NCBI GenBank assembly: GCA_038093515.1
Contig: JBBPSI010000127.1
Coordinates: 1 to 64,000, forward strand
Origin: Butyriboletus loyo
Lineage: Eukaryota > Basidiomycota > Agaricomycetes > Boletales > Boletaceae
Length of the DNA: 64,000 bases
Direction of reading: 5' to 3'
In this document: positions 1 to 9,910 of the stretch, in pieces
Layout: each line of letters begins with the position of its first letter
Position numbering within the stretch: position 1 is the stretch's first letter
Notes under the pieces: model-generated
Seen by the model: the letters and a program-made list of their open reading frames with translations, nothing else
Database searches by the model: none
Told to the model about the DNA's origin: nothing
Program-made: the position numbers and the translations under genes

Positions 1-660
1 TCCTTGCAGTATCTCTCGTGCACAACTCGCCCAGACATCGCATTCTCGGTCGGGCAGCTTGCTTCCTTCACCTCAGATCCAGGAGTTGCGCATTGGAATG
101 CCATCAAACACCTCTTTCGCTACATCAAGGGGACTATGAACTACGCCATCACCTATTCCCCTGACTCCTCAACCTCCGAACTCTTCACCACCTTCTCTGA
201 TGCCAGCCATGGCGATTGCAAGGACTCTGGTCGGTCCACTGGCGCATATGTTGTCAAGATTGGCACTGGCGTCGTCTCCTGGATGTCCAAGCGACAGCCC
301 ATTGTTGCTTTGTCGACTACTGAGGCTGAGTACATCGCTGCATGTGAAGCTGGCAAGGAGATTGTCTGGATGCGCAAAATGCTCCAGGAACTCGGATTTG
401 AGCTCCCTGGTGCATCCACCCTGCACATGGACAACCAGTCGGCGATCCAGGTTGCCAAACACCCCGAGCATCATGGTCGCATGAAGCAGCTGGATCTCAG
501 GTGGTATTGGTTGCGAGATGTGGTTGATACAGGTGTCATTTCACCTCATTTCGTACCAACTGCTAGTATGCCTGCTGATCTGCTCACCAAAGCGCTGCCT
601 CGTGCTAAAGTGCAGCAGTTCTGCGAGCTCATTGGACTTGCCCCATTTGGGGGAAGTTAG
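1..660 (+). CDS. Copia pol, C-terminal RT/RNase H end (5' part outside window)
   Basis: C-terminal part of a Ty1/Copia polyprotein; the frame is open from the first base, so the gene starts before the window. The N-terminal end holds the post-RT signature TRPDIAFSVG. The RNase H domain follows, with the first acidic residue in FSDASHG, the Glu in STTEAEYIAACEA and a later Asp in LHMDNQSAI. The run ending LRWYWLRDVV and the PADLLTKALP motif are typical of the Copia C-terminus. RNase H removes the RNA strand of the RNA:DNA hybrid during reverse transcription in the particle. The stop at 658-660 is followed by a purine tract and the 3' LTR. No break is visible in this part. This element lies inside the Gypsy copy that resumes at 911. 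Confidence 0.93.
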   Translation, partial: SLQYLSCTTRPDIAFSVGQLASFTSDPGVAHWNAIKHLFRYIKGTMNYAITYSPDSSTSELFTTFSDASHGDCKDSGRSTGAYVVKIGTGVVSWMSKRQPIVALSTTEAEYIAACEAGKEIVWMRKMLQELGFELPGASTLHMDNQSAIQVAKHPEHHGRMKQLDLRWYWLRDVVDTGVISPHFVPTASMPADLLTKALPRAKVQQFCELIGLAPFGGS

Positions 661-683
661 ATTCAGATTGTGCAGAGATGCGC

Positions 684-696
684 AATCAGGGGGAAG
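684..696 (+). promoter_or_regulatory. Polypurine tract of the Copia element
   Basis: A purine run ending GGGGGAAG sits immediately before the TGTTAC start of the LTR. It is the expected plus-strand primer site. Confidence 0.75.
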
Positions 697-910
697 TGTT
701 ACATTTGCTTATTTCGCACTCTGCAGATTATGGACTGTCTACTTAGTCATCATGTTGTGTCTTGTTGTTGTAGCGCTTCGCATGTAGCTCGGAGCTCACT
801 GTCTTTGTCTCCCAGTTTCTGACAGTGAGCTCCAGGTATGTGAAGTTAGATTTACTTGAATATACAGTTTCTGACAGTGAGCTCCAGCTGAGAGATTCCA
901 GCTGTTAACA
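697..910 (+). repeat. 3' LTR of Copia element (214 bp)
   Basis: Starts TGTTACATTT after the purine tract and ends CTGTTAACA; right after it the Gypsy RNase H reading (KDVNG, then [10 protein letters not shown]) resumes, which fixes the boundary. A short internal direct repeat (TTTCTGACAGTGAGCTCCAG) occurs twice, near 817 and 867. The 5' LTR is outside the window. Confidence 0.8.
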
Positions 911-2099
911 GAAGGATGTCAATGGCGACTTACATCCTTGCGCTTACCTGTCAAAGACGCTCTCGCCCACAGAGCGCAATTACGACATCTATGATCGTGA
1001 GTTGCTCGCGGTCATTCATGCACTAGAAGAGTGGTGACACTACCTGCACGGTACAGGTCACCAAGTGGAGGTTCTCACTGACCACAAGAACCTCACTTAC
1101 TTTCGCCAACCCAACAAGTTGTCCCACCGGCAAGCCCGCTGGCTCATGTTACGCTGGAGTGCGAAACAACTAGCAGCGAGCACTTGAATAGGGGCTCGAG
1201 CCTAATCGGGAAGATGGCCGACTCGCGTAGACGACGCTATCGGGCTTCTGCAGAGCAAGTGTCGGCGAGATGTCGTATGGTGGCGACCAGACGAGATCGA
1301 GCTGAGGCTTATCGGCTCTATCGGCAGATGGGGTATAAGCTAGATTGCTAGGCACTTGATGAATGCGTAGAATTAGCTAGAGAACTCGTACTACTCTAAG
1401 TGCGAGTATATATACTGCTAGGTATCGTGCACAGACCGAGCTGTGCGTGGCAGCGAAGGGCAGAGGGCTATGAGTCCGTCCGAGTCATAGCGGTGAAAAG
1501 GGAAGCGGCAAAGTGCCGGTAACGAGGGAGCGAAGCTCCGAGTAAGAAGGCGACATCGTCAGCGAATAGGAAGAGCTGAAGTCGAAGCGACGATGTCCAC
1601 GAGGTGAGCCCCACAGGGCGAAGGGTGCGCGAACGGCGGAGCCCTTGGATACGGGTCTCGACGCGAAGGTACTGACGCGTCGTAATCTAGTCACGTGCTA
1701 GTCACGTGATGTAAGGAATGTCATTGGTCAAACAAGAAGGGACGCGACAGCTCAGCTGAAGGTCCGGCCCGACGGGGCGAGAAGACAGGGGCTATCTCGG
1801 TGCAACGGCACAGAGACTCGCAGGGGCAACCGGGGAAGTGGATAACGTCCACTAGGCGACTAGGGAGCGGGCGATGGGCGGCATCGCAAGGCGGCGGGGA
1901 CGCGTAAGCGTGGGAAAACGAGTGGCGGGGTACGCTTAGGGGTAAAACTGTAACAGCTCATGTTCCTGCAGGATTTTGACCTGCACTTCCACCACATTCC
2001 CGGAACTCAGATGGGCCCTGCAGACGCCCTATCCCGACGAGACAACGTTGACACCTCCGCCGACAACCAGGAGGTCACCCTTCTCCCCGAAAACCTGTT
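911..2099 (+). pseudogene. Gypsy copy 1 RNase H remnant, split by solo LTR A
   Basis: The reading from 911 gives [37 protein letters not shown], an in-frame TGA, HYLHGTG, then DHKNLTYF and RQARW. After LTR A and its GCTCA duplication the frame continues with FLQDFDLHFHHIPGTQMGP and ADALSRRD up to LPENLF. This is the Gypsy RNase H and the linker to integrase. The TGA after ALEEW occurs at the same codon in the second copy (near 42235). Confidence 0.85.
1147..1955 (-). repeat. Solo LTR, family A (809 bp)
   Basis: Begins TGTTACGCTGG and ends AAAACTGTAACA on the + strand, so the LTR itself runs on the - strand. Flanked by the exact 5-bp duplication GCTCA (1142-1146 and 1956-1960), inside the Gypsy RNase H. 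No internal retroelement sequence. Confidence 0.95.
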
Positions 2100-2595
2100 T
2101 GTTATAATTGTATCTCTTATAACTATCTTTTGCGTTTGGACTTCGTCATATTTCTCTTTCAAAGGTCACGTGACTTTGTGCACGTGATCGTGGGATTATA
2201 CATGTAACCACAGGCTGACTAAGCATATGACATCATGGTCCAGACTGGCCCAGACTCTATGACATCACGCCTCATGTATTTAATCTCCGTTTGCTTCTCT
2301 TCTTTTTGATCACCGTCGACTTCTATTTCTCATCATCGTCGACTCGTGACTTCTTCATATGTACATGTATAGTAACTAGTCTCACGCACTGCATGGTCTG
2401 TGCGCATTCCCCTGTAATATAAAAAGGCTTGTGGTTGCGGCTAGGATTCCCTAGCTTTAACCACTTGTCTTATTCGCTGGCAACAGTTGAGAGATTAAGG
2501 CTTGAGCTATCCTCATTACACCTCGCCAGTACTTGTGTAGCACTGCGACAGTCGCGGAACCCTGTGTGACTTGATAACTCCGTTGTCTCGTAACA
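2100..2595 (+). repeat. Solo LTR, family B (496 bp)
   Basis: Begins TGTTATAATTG and ends TCTCGTAACA, flanked by CTGTT (2095-2099 and 2596-2600). Carries the GGTCTGTGCGCA box at 2395 and TATAAAA at 2418. Also has paired CACGTGA motifs near 2167 and 2181. Confidence 0.95.
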
Positions 2596-2600
2596 CTGTT

Positions 2601-4077
2601 TTCCAGGAAAATTGATGTCACACTCGCAGAAAAGATTGCCGCCTCAACCCCCAGCGACCCTATGATCAAATGGTGCATGCAGGCTCTTTACGAAGACTCC
2701 CCCCTCTTCCCTAAAATGAATGCTGGGGATTGGGACTTCGACGGCAAAGAGCTGTATTTCCGTAAGAAACGCTACATCCCCAAGGAGGCACGAGTCGACC
2801 TCATCCGGTCCTTGCACGAGAGCCCAGCTGGGGGTCATGGTGGTATATTCCGCACCCAGAATCTGGTGCAAAGGGATTATTGGTGGCCTGGAATGGCTAA
2901 CCTCGTCCGCCGCTTTGTCTCTGGTTGCGCCGTTTGCCAGGCGCATAAGGTCAATACTCACCCCACCATTCCCCCTCTCACCCCTCTGGCCAGCGTGGCC
3001 TCTCGTCCTTTTGAACAAGTCTCGGTCGACCTCATCACCGGCCTCCCTCCCTCTTTAGGTTATGATTCAGTCATGGTTGTGGTAGACCATGGGCTTACGA
3101 AGGGGGTAATTTATTCCCCTTGCAACAAAGATATCGACGCAGCAGGAGTTGCCAGGTTATTTTTCAAAACCGTCTTCCTTCGATTCGGCCTACACTCCCG
3201 CTGTATCTCTGACAGAGGCCCACAGTTCACATCCGCCTTTGCTAGAGAACTCGCGAGACTCCTCGATTACGATCTCGCCCTCTCCTCCGCGTACCACCCA
3301 CAGACTGATGGCGAAACAGAACGAGTCAACCAGGAGCTAGAAACATATCTACGGATCTTCTGCGACGGTCACCCAGAACGATGGGCCGAACTACTTCCTA
3401 TGGCCGAATTCTCTCACAATTCCATGACCCACTCGTCGACCAACGTGACCCCCTTTTCCCTGATGGTCGGGTATGAGCCGAGGTCTTATCCTCCAATTGG
3501 AAAGACTTTCCTCCCCGCCCTCGAATCTAGACTCTCGGAACTTACGGGAGCCCGAACCGAGGCCCTGGAAGCCCACGAAAAGGCACGACGATTGATGAAG
3601 GAACGGATCTCTTCCAAGTTCCGGCCATGGAAGACAGGAGATAAAGTTTGGCTCGAAGGACGCAACCTTCGACTCAGGTACCCGTCGAAGAAGCTCGCCC
3701 CTAGACGGGAAGGTCCGTTCGAAATTGCCCAAGTCATCTCCCCTGTGGCGTACAGGCTCCGACTACCGCCGACCTGGAAGATCCATGACGTCTTCCATGC
3801 GTCCCTCCTGACTCCTTATCGTGAAACTGCGGAACATGGTCCAAATTTCACAAACCCTCCTCCGGAAGAAATAGACGGAGATGAAGAATACAAGATCGAT
3901 CGGATCTTGTCCCATCGCGGCTCGAAGGGACGCCGTCAATTCCTTGTGTCCTGGAAAGGATACTCCGCAGCTGAGAACACCTGGGAACCAAACGGGAACC
4001 TGGTCCATGCGCAGGCCTTGCTCAAGGCTTATAAGCTGCGCCACCCCAAGGATTTTCCCTCCCCATCTTCGCAGTAA
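2601..4077 (+). CDS. Gypsy copy 1 integrase with C-terminal chromodomain
   Basis: 3' part of pol, open from the base after the LTR B target duplication; the first ATG is at 2662, but this is the middle of a polyprotein, so no start is expected. Integrase inserts the cDNA into the genome. Visible: the HHCC zinc-binding region (LHESPAGGH, then GCAVCQAHK), and the DDE core with Asp in VSVDLITGL, Asp in ISDRGPQFTS and Glu in TDGETERVNQELE. The GPFEIAQVISPVAYRL module follows, and a chromodomain at the C-terminus (FLVSWKGY and ENTWEPNGNL), as in chromoviruses, where it guides insertion to heterochromatin. The stop is 9 nt before the next ATG. All catalytic residues are present, but the element is dead because the upstream pol is split. 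Confidence 0.93.
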
Positions 4078-4086
4078 AACTCGAAA

Positions 4087-5325
4087 ATGGCCATTCCTCC
4101 TGCTGAAAACAACGCCCCGCTCCCGGCTCAGCCTCCTGTCCGTTCCTCTCGCCTTCCCGTTTCCTCCCGCCGCGTCCTCTATGCCGCCATTCTAGAAAAC
4201 CCCATCGCTACGTATGCTCTCGAGCAGTGTATGGATTTCACCAGAGACTACGTTCTCCGTACCCTCACTTCACTCTACCGCTCTTATGCCCTAGCCCGCA
4301 CCATCCACACCCACCTTTGCCCTGACAACCAGCCGCCCGTATACGCCACCGCCCTAGAGACCTCCTTGATGGAGGCTAGGGGGTACACCCTGGACATCCT
4401 TCACGCCGAAGGGTTCGGGTATGTCGTGGACCAACTCCTCCTGGGCATTCTTGCACCCGTCCTCCGCCCCATCCTTGTCGCTCTCGCTCCTAGGGAGAGA
4501 GAGTTTTATTTTCAGTCCAACGACCACATTGGGTTCCTGCGCCCCACCGCTCGTGGCCCCAATCCCCCTCCTCGTCCTGCCGCAGAAGGATCTCCTCCAC
4601 CACTACCTATTCCAGCGCCATCCACTAGAGATTCACCTGCGACCACACTGGTAGCAGACTCGTCCAGTGAGACCACTGGAGAGTCACTAGAGTCCTTTCG
4701 GACCGACGTCGACGAGCCCCAGGTCGCTCGTCGACACTCCCCTCTACCGCCTAGAACTGTGCGTCGCCAACCTCGCCAGATGCTTCTCCAGGTTGGATCT
4801 GTCCCGGGATCGGTCTCCCTCACTGCCGCAGGAAGAAGGATCGCCAATAGGGCCTTTCGTTCTGTCACGCCCCAACCATCCACCCGTCGTGGAACCCCCG
4901 CCATCCAGCTCATTCCCCGAGTCACCACCCCCACCGCAGCAGTGGCTGGTACTTCCAACTCCTCGTATGGAGCCCCGCCCCCCTACCTCGCCAATCACAG
5001 AACTCGTGATGCCCCCATCGTCCTCGACGACAGATCCCCTGTTGGCAGCCCTCACCCTGCTCGACCTCGCCTCGTCCACCCGCAACTTTGCTTCAAATGC
5101 GGCACCATCGGCCACTTTCGTAGGGAGTGCCCCAACTACACGTGTCCCTTCTGCCACCGCATTGCCCCGGGTCATATTCAGGAGTTTTGCCCAGAACGAG
5201 TATGCGGCCTCTGTGGTGCCATTGGCCACATTGTCGCCAACTGCACATTCCGGGACAATGTCTGGGCAGATTTCAATGCCAATGACGCTTACGACTACGA
5301 TGTCAATGAGGGGGAGTCTCAGTGA
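4087..5325 (+). CDS. Third ORF of the Gypsy element: zinc-knuckle protein, 412 aa
   Basis: Starts 9 nt after the pol stop and ends about 50 nt before the 3' LTR. The first 140 residues are Ala/Leu-rich and probably helical; a long Pro/Ser/Arg-rich low-complexity middle follows. Residues 335-386 hold three CCHC-like knuckles: CFKCGTIGHFRREC, then CPFCHRIAPGHIQEFC with a longer spacing, then CGLCGAIGHIVANC. The acidic tail ends NEGESQ. Such knuckles normally bind nucleic acid and belong to gag, yet gag in this family lies upstream and has its own knuckle (seen in copy 2). The ORF is intact here and recognisable at the same place in copy 2, so it is a real part of the family. Its function is unknown; an RNA-binding or packaging cofactor would be an inference. 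Confidence 0.85.
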   Translation: MAIPPAENNAPLPAQPPVRSSRLPVSSRRVLYAAILENPIATYALEQCMDFTRDYVLRTLTSLYRSYALARTIHTHLCPDNQPPVYATALETSLMEARGYTLDILHAEGFGYVVDQLLLGILAPVLRPILVALAPREREFYFQSNDHIGFLRPTARGPNPPPRPAAEGSPPPLPIPAPSTRDSPATTLVADSSSETTGESLESFRTDVDEPQVARRHSPLPPRTVRRQPRQMLLQVGSVPGSVSLTAAGRRIANRAFRSVTPQPSTRRGTPAIQLIPRVTTPTAAVAGTSNSSYGAPPPYLANHRTRDAPIVLDDRSPVGSPHPARPRLVHPQLCFKCGTIGHFRRECPNYTCPFCHRIAPGHIQEFCPERVCGLCGAIGHIVANCTFRDNVWADFNANDAYDYDVNEGESQ

Positions 5326-5363
5326 AGGGAGCATTCAAGTTGTGGAGTCGGAGTCTCCACCAT

Positions 5364-5373
5364 GGGAAGGGGG
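5364..5373 (+). promoter_or_regulatory. Polypurine tract, Gypsy family C
   Basis: GGGAAGGGGG followed by TAA and the TGTTAC of the LTR. The same tract is present beside the 3' LTR of copy 2. Confidence 0.8.
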
Positions 5374-5586
5374 TAATGTTACGGTAGTGGTCTACTTTTT
5401 CTCTCCATTACCATTGGGACTGTTACATTCACCTAGCCTTTTGCTAGTTCCACTTGAACGGTAACAACCGTTCCAGCTTAGTCACCACTTCCCGCGCACG
5501 GACGTGTTTTCTTTCACACTCTGGAACGTTCTAGAGTATCTTTTCCTCATTTGTACTTTCGCTCTCGCGACTCCATTTGGGAGCAT

Positions 5587-5651
5587 GGTCTGTGCGCAGA
5601 CCCCAGTAGTATAAAGACTCAGTCTTTACACCCTGTACATTATCTAGTTCT
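5587..5651 (+). promoter_or_regulatory. LTR C core promoter and self-primer start
   Basis: GGTCTGTGCGCAGACC at 5587 is a near-palindrome; in the copy at 11738 it is the perfect palindrome GGTCTGTGCACAGACC. TATAAA starts at 5610 and ATCTAGTTCT at 5642, exactly 32 nt further, where Pol II would start. That 10-mer is the complement of the primer-binding site next to the 5' LTR of copy 2. Confidence 0.75.
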
Positions 5652-5683
5652 ACGCAGTCTACTGCTAGCAATTAGTTCGCTTC

Positions 5684-5717
5684 CAGACTCTTAGTGTGTG
5701 CACTAAGACATAGTCTG
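5684..5717 (+). promoter_or_regulatory. Conserved hairpin in R/U5 of LTR C
   Basis: CAGACT and CTTAGTG pair with CACTAAG and AGTCTG around a TGTG loop, with a 4-nt bulge. It is kept in the other family C copies, for example on the - strand near 26310. A U5 stem-loop is part of Tf1 self-priming; the role here is inferred. Confidence 0.6.
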
Positions 5718-5803
5718 AGACTTCTCCCAGAATTGTCTCTCGAGTCCTGCGGCTACTCCAGAGTGCCACCTCGCTGTTCTAGTTGTTAGCGCCCAGTGTA
5801 ACA

Positions 5804-6446
5804 AATTGATGCATAGACACAACTATTTCACCTCTAGTCCTGACCAACTCAGTTTTAGAAGGTTGCCTTGAATGGCACCCAGAACAATCCTTACACCAAC
5901 TACAAAGGCCACTCCATCAGGTTTGACTCTTGGCATACACAATGCACTGGGCAGTTGAGCCAATCTAAAGACCTAAAGCAGGGGGAACAACGACTGCCGA
6001 GGGACAGCAGACTAGTAGGACAAAACTGTTTTCTGTGTAATCATGTGTGAGATGTTGGATCACATACTGTAATGTTGGGTTAGTTCAATCGAGATTGCAA
6101 ACCTCCTGGATAAAAATAGACAGTGGATGGTGGGGCCCATACTGTCATCTTTCTCTGCACTGAACAAGGTATCATCATTAATGGAATATCACAAAAACAC
6201 CAGAATGCCAGATACAAAAACATGCTGGGCACTGTATTTCGAACATGACAACCTTGGCATGTAACAATGAGGCAGGCAATGGTGATCCAGAAGCCACTGC
6301 CCATATAGTTGTTGATTTTCTGGGTATCCATCCCAGGTGCATGCACAACTGGCAGCTTCTCACTGCATATCAACATACCTGGCAGTTTTTTCCTTTGCAT
6401 CTTGTTCAATAACTTGATCTTCAAGGTTCACTATAGATATGGAGTG
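5804..6446. other. Unassigned spacer between Gypsy LTR and DIRS remnant
   Basis: No coding region I can support; open frames are short and lack family motifs. It may be the downstream end of the DIRS-like element on the - strand. Confidence 0.3.
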
Positions 6447-8010
6447 CTAAGGAATGAGGATGACAGATGATGAATGCTGGTGAACTGAGTGATATGATAA
6501 TGCGGCAGATGTGTGAAAACGCGCAGCACATCCTGATGTCCTACAATCCTGTGGGGTCAAAGTGAGCTGTGAATCCCCCAAAACAGTAGGAGTCCAATGA
6601 TGCATTGAACAAACTTCAGATCCCCAGAGTAGTAGGAGGAAGGAGGCTCTCACCCTGATGTGCCTGCACAAACTCTGGCATGGTGTATTGAACAAAATCC
6701 TGGTAGAGGGCCAGGGTAGCCTGCATGTATGGAGCCAGGATTTGAGCATGTTTGCGTAAATAACCCTAGAAGGCATCACTTTTCCAATGGCCCATAGTCT
6801 TGACTGTCTTGAAAGGGATGCTGCATAACAGGTACTCAAGGGTACCATCTACACAAATTCCATGTCCTTGGAGAGGTTCCAAACCAGCAGCTGTGGTGGC
6901 TGTGGTGATGCATGCAATGAATTTAGTTTTTGTGAGAGGGTGATATCCTTCAGGGCACTTGAAACAGTAGGCAAAAAGCAGAGACCTGGGCAAAAGGTCA
7001 TTGATGTGCAAATGATTTTTGAGGGTGGCACAAGGGTCAGAGGGTCCATGTTGGACTACAAAGGAGAGATCCTCGCCTGCAGGGCTTGTCTTGGTCCATG
7101 GGACAGTGTTACAGTAGTGGTATACTTTTTCTTCCCTCTACCACTTGGACTACTACATTCTCCTAGCCTTTTGCTAGTGCCTTTCGAACAGTACGACTAT
7201 TTGGATTAGTCATCACTTCTTGCGCACGGACGCTATTTCTTTCATACTCAAGAAGCTTCTAGAGTATTCTTTCCTCATTTGTGTTTTCACTCTCGTGACC
7301 TGATTAGGAAGCATGGTCTGTGCGCAGACCCCAGTAGTATAAGAACCCAGTCTTTACCCAGATGTACTTTATCTAGTTCTACGCAGTTCACTGCTAGCAA
7401 TTACTTTCCACTCCAGACTCTTAGTGTGTGCACTAAGGTATAGTCTGAGATCCAGCTCAGAAATGCTTCATGAGTCCTGTGGCTACTCCAGAGTGCCGCC
7501 TCAGAGTTCTAGTTGTTAGCGCCCAGCGTAACGGACAGCAAAGACAGTTTGATGTCACCCATCACAACATTGCTCAATCCTAACATCAGAGTGCTTGACA
7601 TGTCGTGCAGGATTAAAGGCTTGAAGTGATGGGACAGTGAGCTCACCCAGCCATGTGATGGAGTAAAATCCTGAACCTAAGCAACTGAATACAGCAGCAT
7701 CGAGAGGAGTGTTGAGATCCAGTTGCCCATGCACGGCAAGAATGAAGTCAGTGGTGTATGGCAGCCACTTCTTTTGGCAAGAGGTCACTGGGGTAAGACA
7801 CTCAGTAGCCTTGAGAAGTGTGTTGATTTCCAGATCATTGAGCACCCAACGTTGACCATGGAGGATGTGCCAGGCACGGACACCATAGATGTGGTTTGAG
7901 ATTGTCTTTCCTGAGTACAAGCCAGCCAGGGGCGCACTGTGATTCTGGTATGGCTCTCGTGTCGCACCAAACATGAAAAATTAGGAGACCAGATCCATAG
8001 AGTTTGCATG
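6447..8010 (-). pseudogene. Tyrosine recombinase of DIRS-like element, split by LTR C
   Basis: The N-terminal part (7974-7555) reads SGKTISNHIYGVRAWHILHG and then LPYTTDFILAVHG, the core-binding half. After the solo LTR the catalytic half (7011-6740) reads HGICVDGTLEYLL, then VKTMGHWKSDAF and, past a stop, GYLRKHAQILAPYM. In active relatives the box is HGIR, so the catalytic Arg appears changed to Cys; the second conserved Arg position (usually GRW) is His. The recombinase would insert circular cDNA by strand exchange. This copy is dead on residues as well as on frame. Confidence 0.75.
7107..7533 (+). repeat. Solo LTR, family C (427 bp)
   Basis: Flanked by GACAG (7102-7106 and 7534-7538). 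Starts TGTTACAGTAG and ends CAGCGTAACG; the last base is changed from A to G. Confidence 0.93.
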
Positions 8011-8489
8011 TGCTATTTGCCCATGCATGAAGCATGACATCTTGAATGCATGAGGCCTCAATGAGAGGTGAATCAAGTGAGAGAGTACAAGTGATAGCAG
8101 GTGCCCACAGCTGAATCCTATCCTTGGCTGGACACTGAGGGCAAAGTGGGGAAGGAATTGGCATCAAATCAGCAGGATAAGTAAGCTTTCGCTGTTTGTG
8201 TAAGTTCTTCACCCTGCCGCCTGAGTTCATGGGTGATGAGGGCACAGGAGAGATCAATGGGGTGATAGGGCTTGGTGGGTGCATGAAGCAGGAAGCTCAC
8301 AGAATCAGAAAAGCTGCCATGCTGGAGCATGTTGAAGTCCTTGATGAGGCCTTTGAGAGCAGAGGGAATGGAGATTGGAGGCAGGAGGCAGGAGGCAGGA
8401 GAGAGGTGGGAAGATGCCCCCTCCAGGGGCATCGGCTGGATTATGTTTGCTGGGGATGTACCAAATGAGAAAAGAACACTATTGTTGCT

Positions 8490-9079
8490 CAGAAATTGTG
8501 TGAACTCATTTGAATACAGTGTTGACTGCTTTGCTTCTGCTACATTCTTTCCACCACCCCTTGACAATGCCACAATTGTCTCCATAGAGTTTGATGCATG
8601 TGGCATGGACAAAGATCTGCACTGTGTAGGTTGTGAGAAACTCAAAGGCAATGGCTTCAGCCCAAGCAATATCCTGACCATCTTGTTTCCATCCTGTGAT
8701 GAGTTTCCAAGCATGCCACCTGCTGTTGACCCAAACTGCCAGTACCATGCCTGAGCTAGTATCTGAGTATGCTTGGGGGTCGAGAACCTTGCATGGACCA
8801 GGAATGGACCTGGTGAGCTTTAGAGAGCGGAGAGTAGTTGTCCACCATTGGAGATCGGCAGTGCACTCTTTTGGGGGGGAATGTGGCACAAAAGGACGAT
8901 TATTGAAGATGGGGAGCATGGATTCAAGGGACATGAGGTAGGCATGGCCAGCAGGGATAACTAGTGATGCATGTAGCAGTTTTCCATAGAGCTTTAGAAC
9001 ATCAGGAAGTGTGTGTGTCTTCTGTACCTCCCACTCTGCAATCATGCCAAGATATTTCTCCTGTTTTGATCATGGGATG
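8490..9079 (-). pseudogene. RNase H domain of DIRS-like element
   Basis: The - strand reading contains QAYSDTSSGMVLAVW (first acidic residue), DIAWAEAIAFEFL (Glu) and KLYGDNCGIVKGWW (Asp), the RNase H triad of DIRS-type elements. Further down YIPSKHNPADAP marks the linker to the recombinase; frameshifts are needed to read through. Interrupted upstream by the LTR at 9085. Confidence 0.78.
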
Positions 9080-9084
9080 GAGAT

Positions 9085-9905
9085 TGTTACACTGATGCAC
9101 AAAACAAACTTGCAGCAAGCACTCAATAGGGGCTCGAGCCTAATCAGGTAATGGCCAACTTGCATAGACAATGCTATCGGGGTTCTGCAGAGCTAGTGTC
9201 AGTGAGATGTTGTATGGTGGTGACCAGACAAGATCAAGCAGGCTCTAATCTGCTCTATTGGCAGAAGGGGTATGATGCTAGATTGCTAGGCACTTGGTAG
9301 ATGTGTAGAATTAGCTAAAGAGTTCGTACTAGTCTAAGTACTGGGTATATGTATATACCCTACGTGTCCTGTGCACAGACTGAACTGTGCAAAGCAGTGT
9401 AGGGCTAAGGGGTCTGACTGTAGATGAGTCAGAATAACAAATGGGGAAGCAGCAAAGTGCTGGTAACAAGGGAGCGAAGCTCTGAGGAAGATGATGACAT
9501 TGCCAGTGAATGAGAAGTGCTGAACATGAAGTGGTGGTGTCCACAATGTGGGGCCCATAGGGCAAAGGGGACGCAAGTTGCAGAGACCTTGGATACAGGT
9601 CTCGGCATGCTAGTCAAGACATGTCGTAATCTAGTCATGTGCTAGTCACATGATATAACAAATGTCATTGGTCAAGAATGAAGAGACATGACAGCTCAGC
9701 TGAAGGTCTGGCCTGATGGGGCAAAAGACAGGGGCTGTCTCAGTATCTCATACTGAGATATCTAGGGGCAACTGGGAGAGTGGATGACTGTCCACTGGCG
9801 ACTGGAGAGCAGGCAATATGCTGTATTGTGGGTGTGGTGGGGCAGTGGGACACATTAGCATGGGAAAATGAGCGGCAGGGTACACTTAGGGGTAAAACTG
9901 TAACA
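9085..9905 (-). repeat. Solo LTR, family A (821 bp)
   Basis: Flanked by GAGAT (9080-9084 and 9906-9910); ends TGTTACACTG and ACTGTAACA. More diverged than the other A copies, with many CG to TG or CA changes. Confidence 0.93.
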
Positions 9906-9910
9906 GAGAT

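Larger units (their letters stand above)
911..5803 (+). mobile_element. Gypsy (chromovirus) copy 1, 3' two-thirds, family C
   Basis: Ty3/Gypsy element truncated on the left by the Copia insertion; gag, protease and most of the RT lie outside the window. In order it holds an RNase H remnant (911-1146), solo LTR A (1147-1955), more RNase H/linker (1961-2099), solo LTR B (2100-2595), integrase with chromodomain (2601-4077), a third ORF (4087-5325), the polypurine tract GGGAAGGGGG (5364-5373) and the 3' LTR (5377-5803). The same element is present full length on the other strand at 38229-48355. Confidence 0.9.
5377..5803 (+). repeat. 3' LTR of Gypsy copy 1, family C (427 bp)
   Basis: Begins TGTTACGGTAGTGG and ends GCCCAGTGTAACA. 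It is the reference for eight family C LTRs in the window and shows the sense direction, because it follows pol and the purine tract. Confidence 0.93.

Noticed and set aside
4087..5325. Reading the third Gypsy ORF as an envelope gene
   Set aside because: No signal peptide, no membrane segment, and three zinc knuckles; position alone is not enough.
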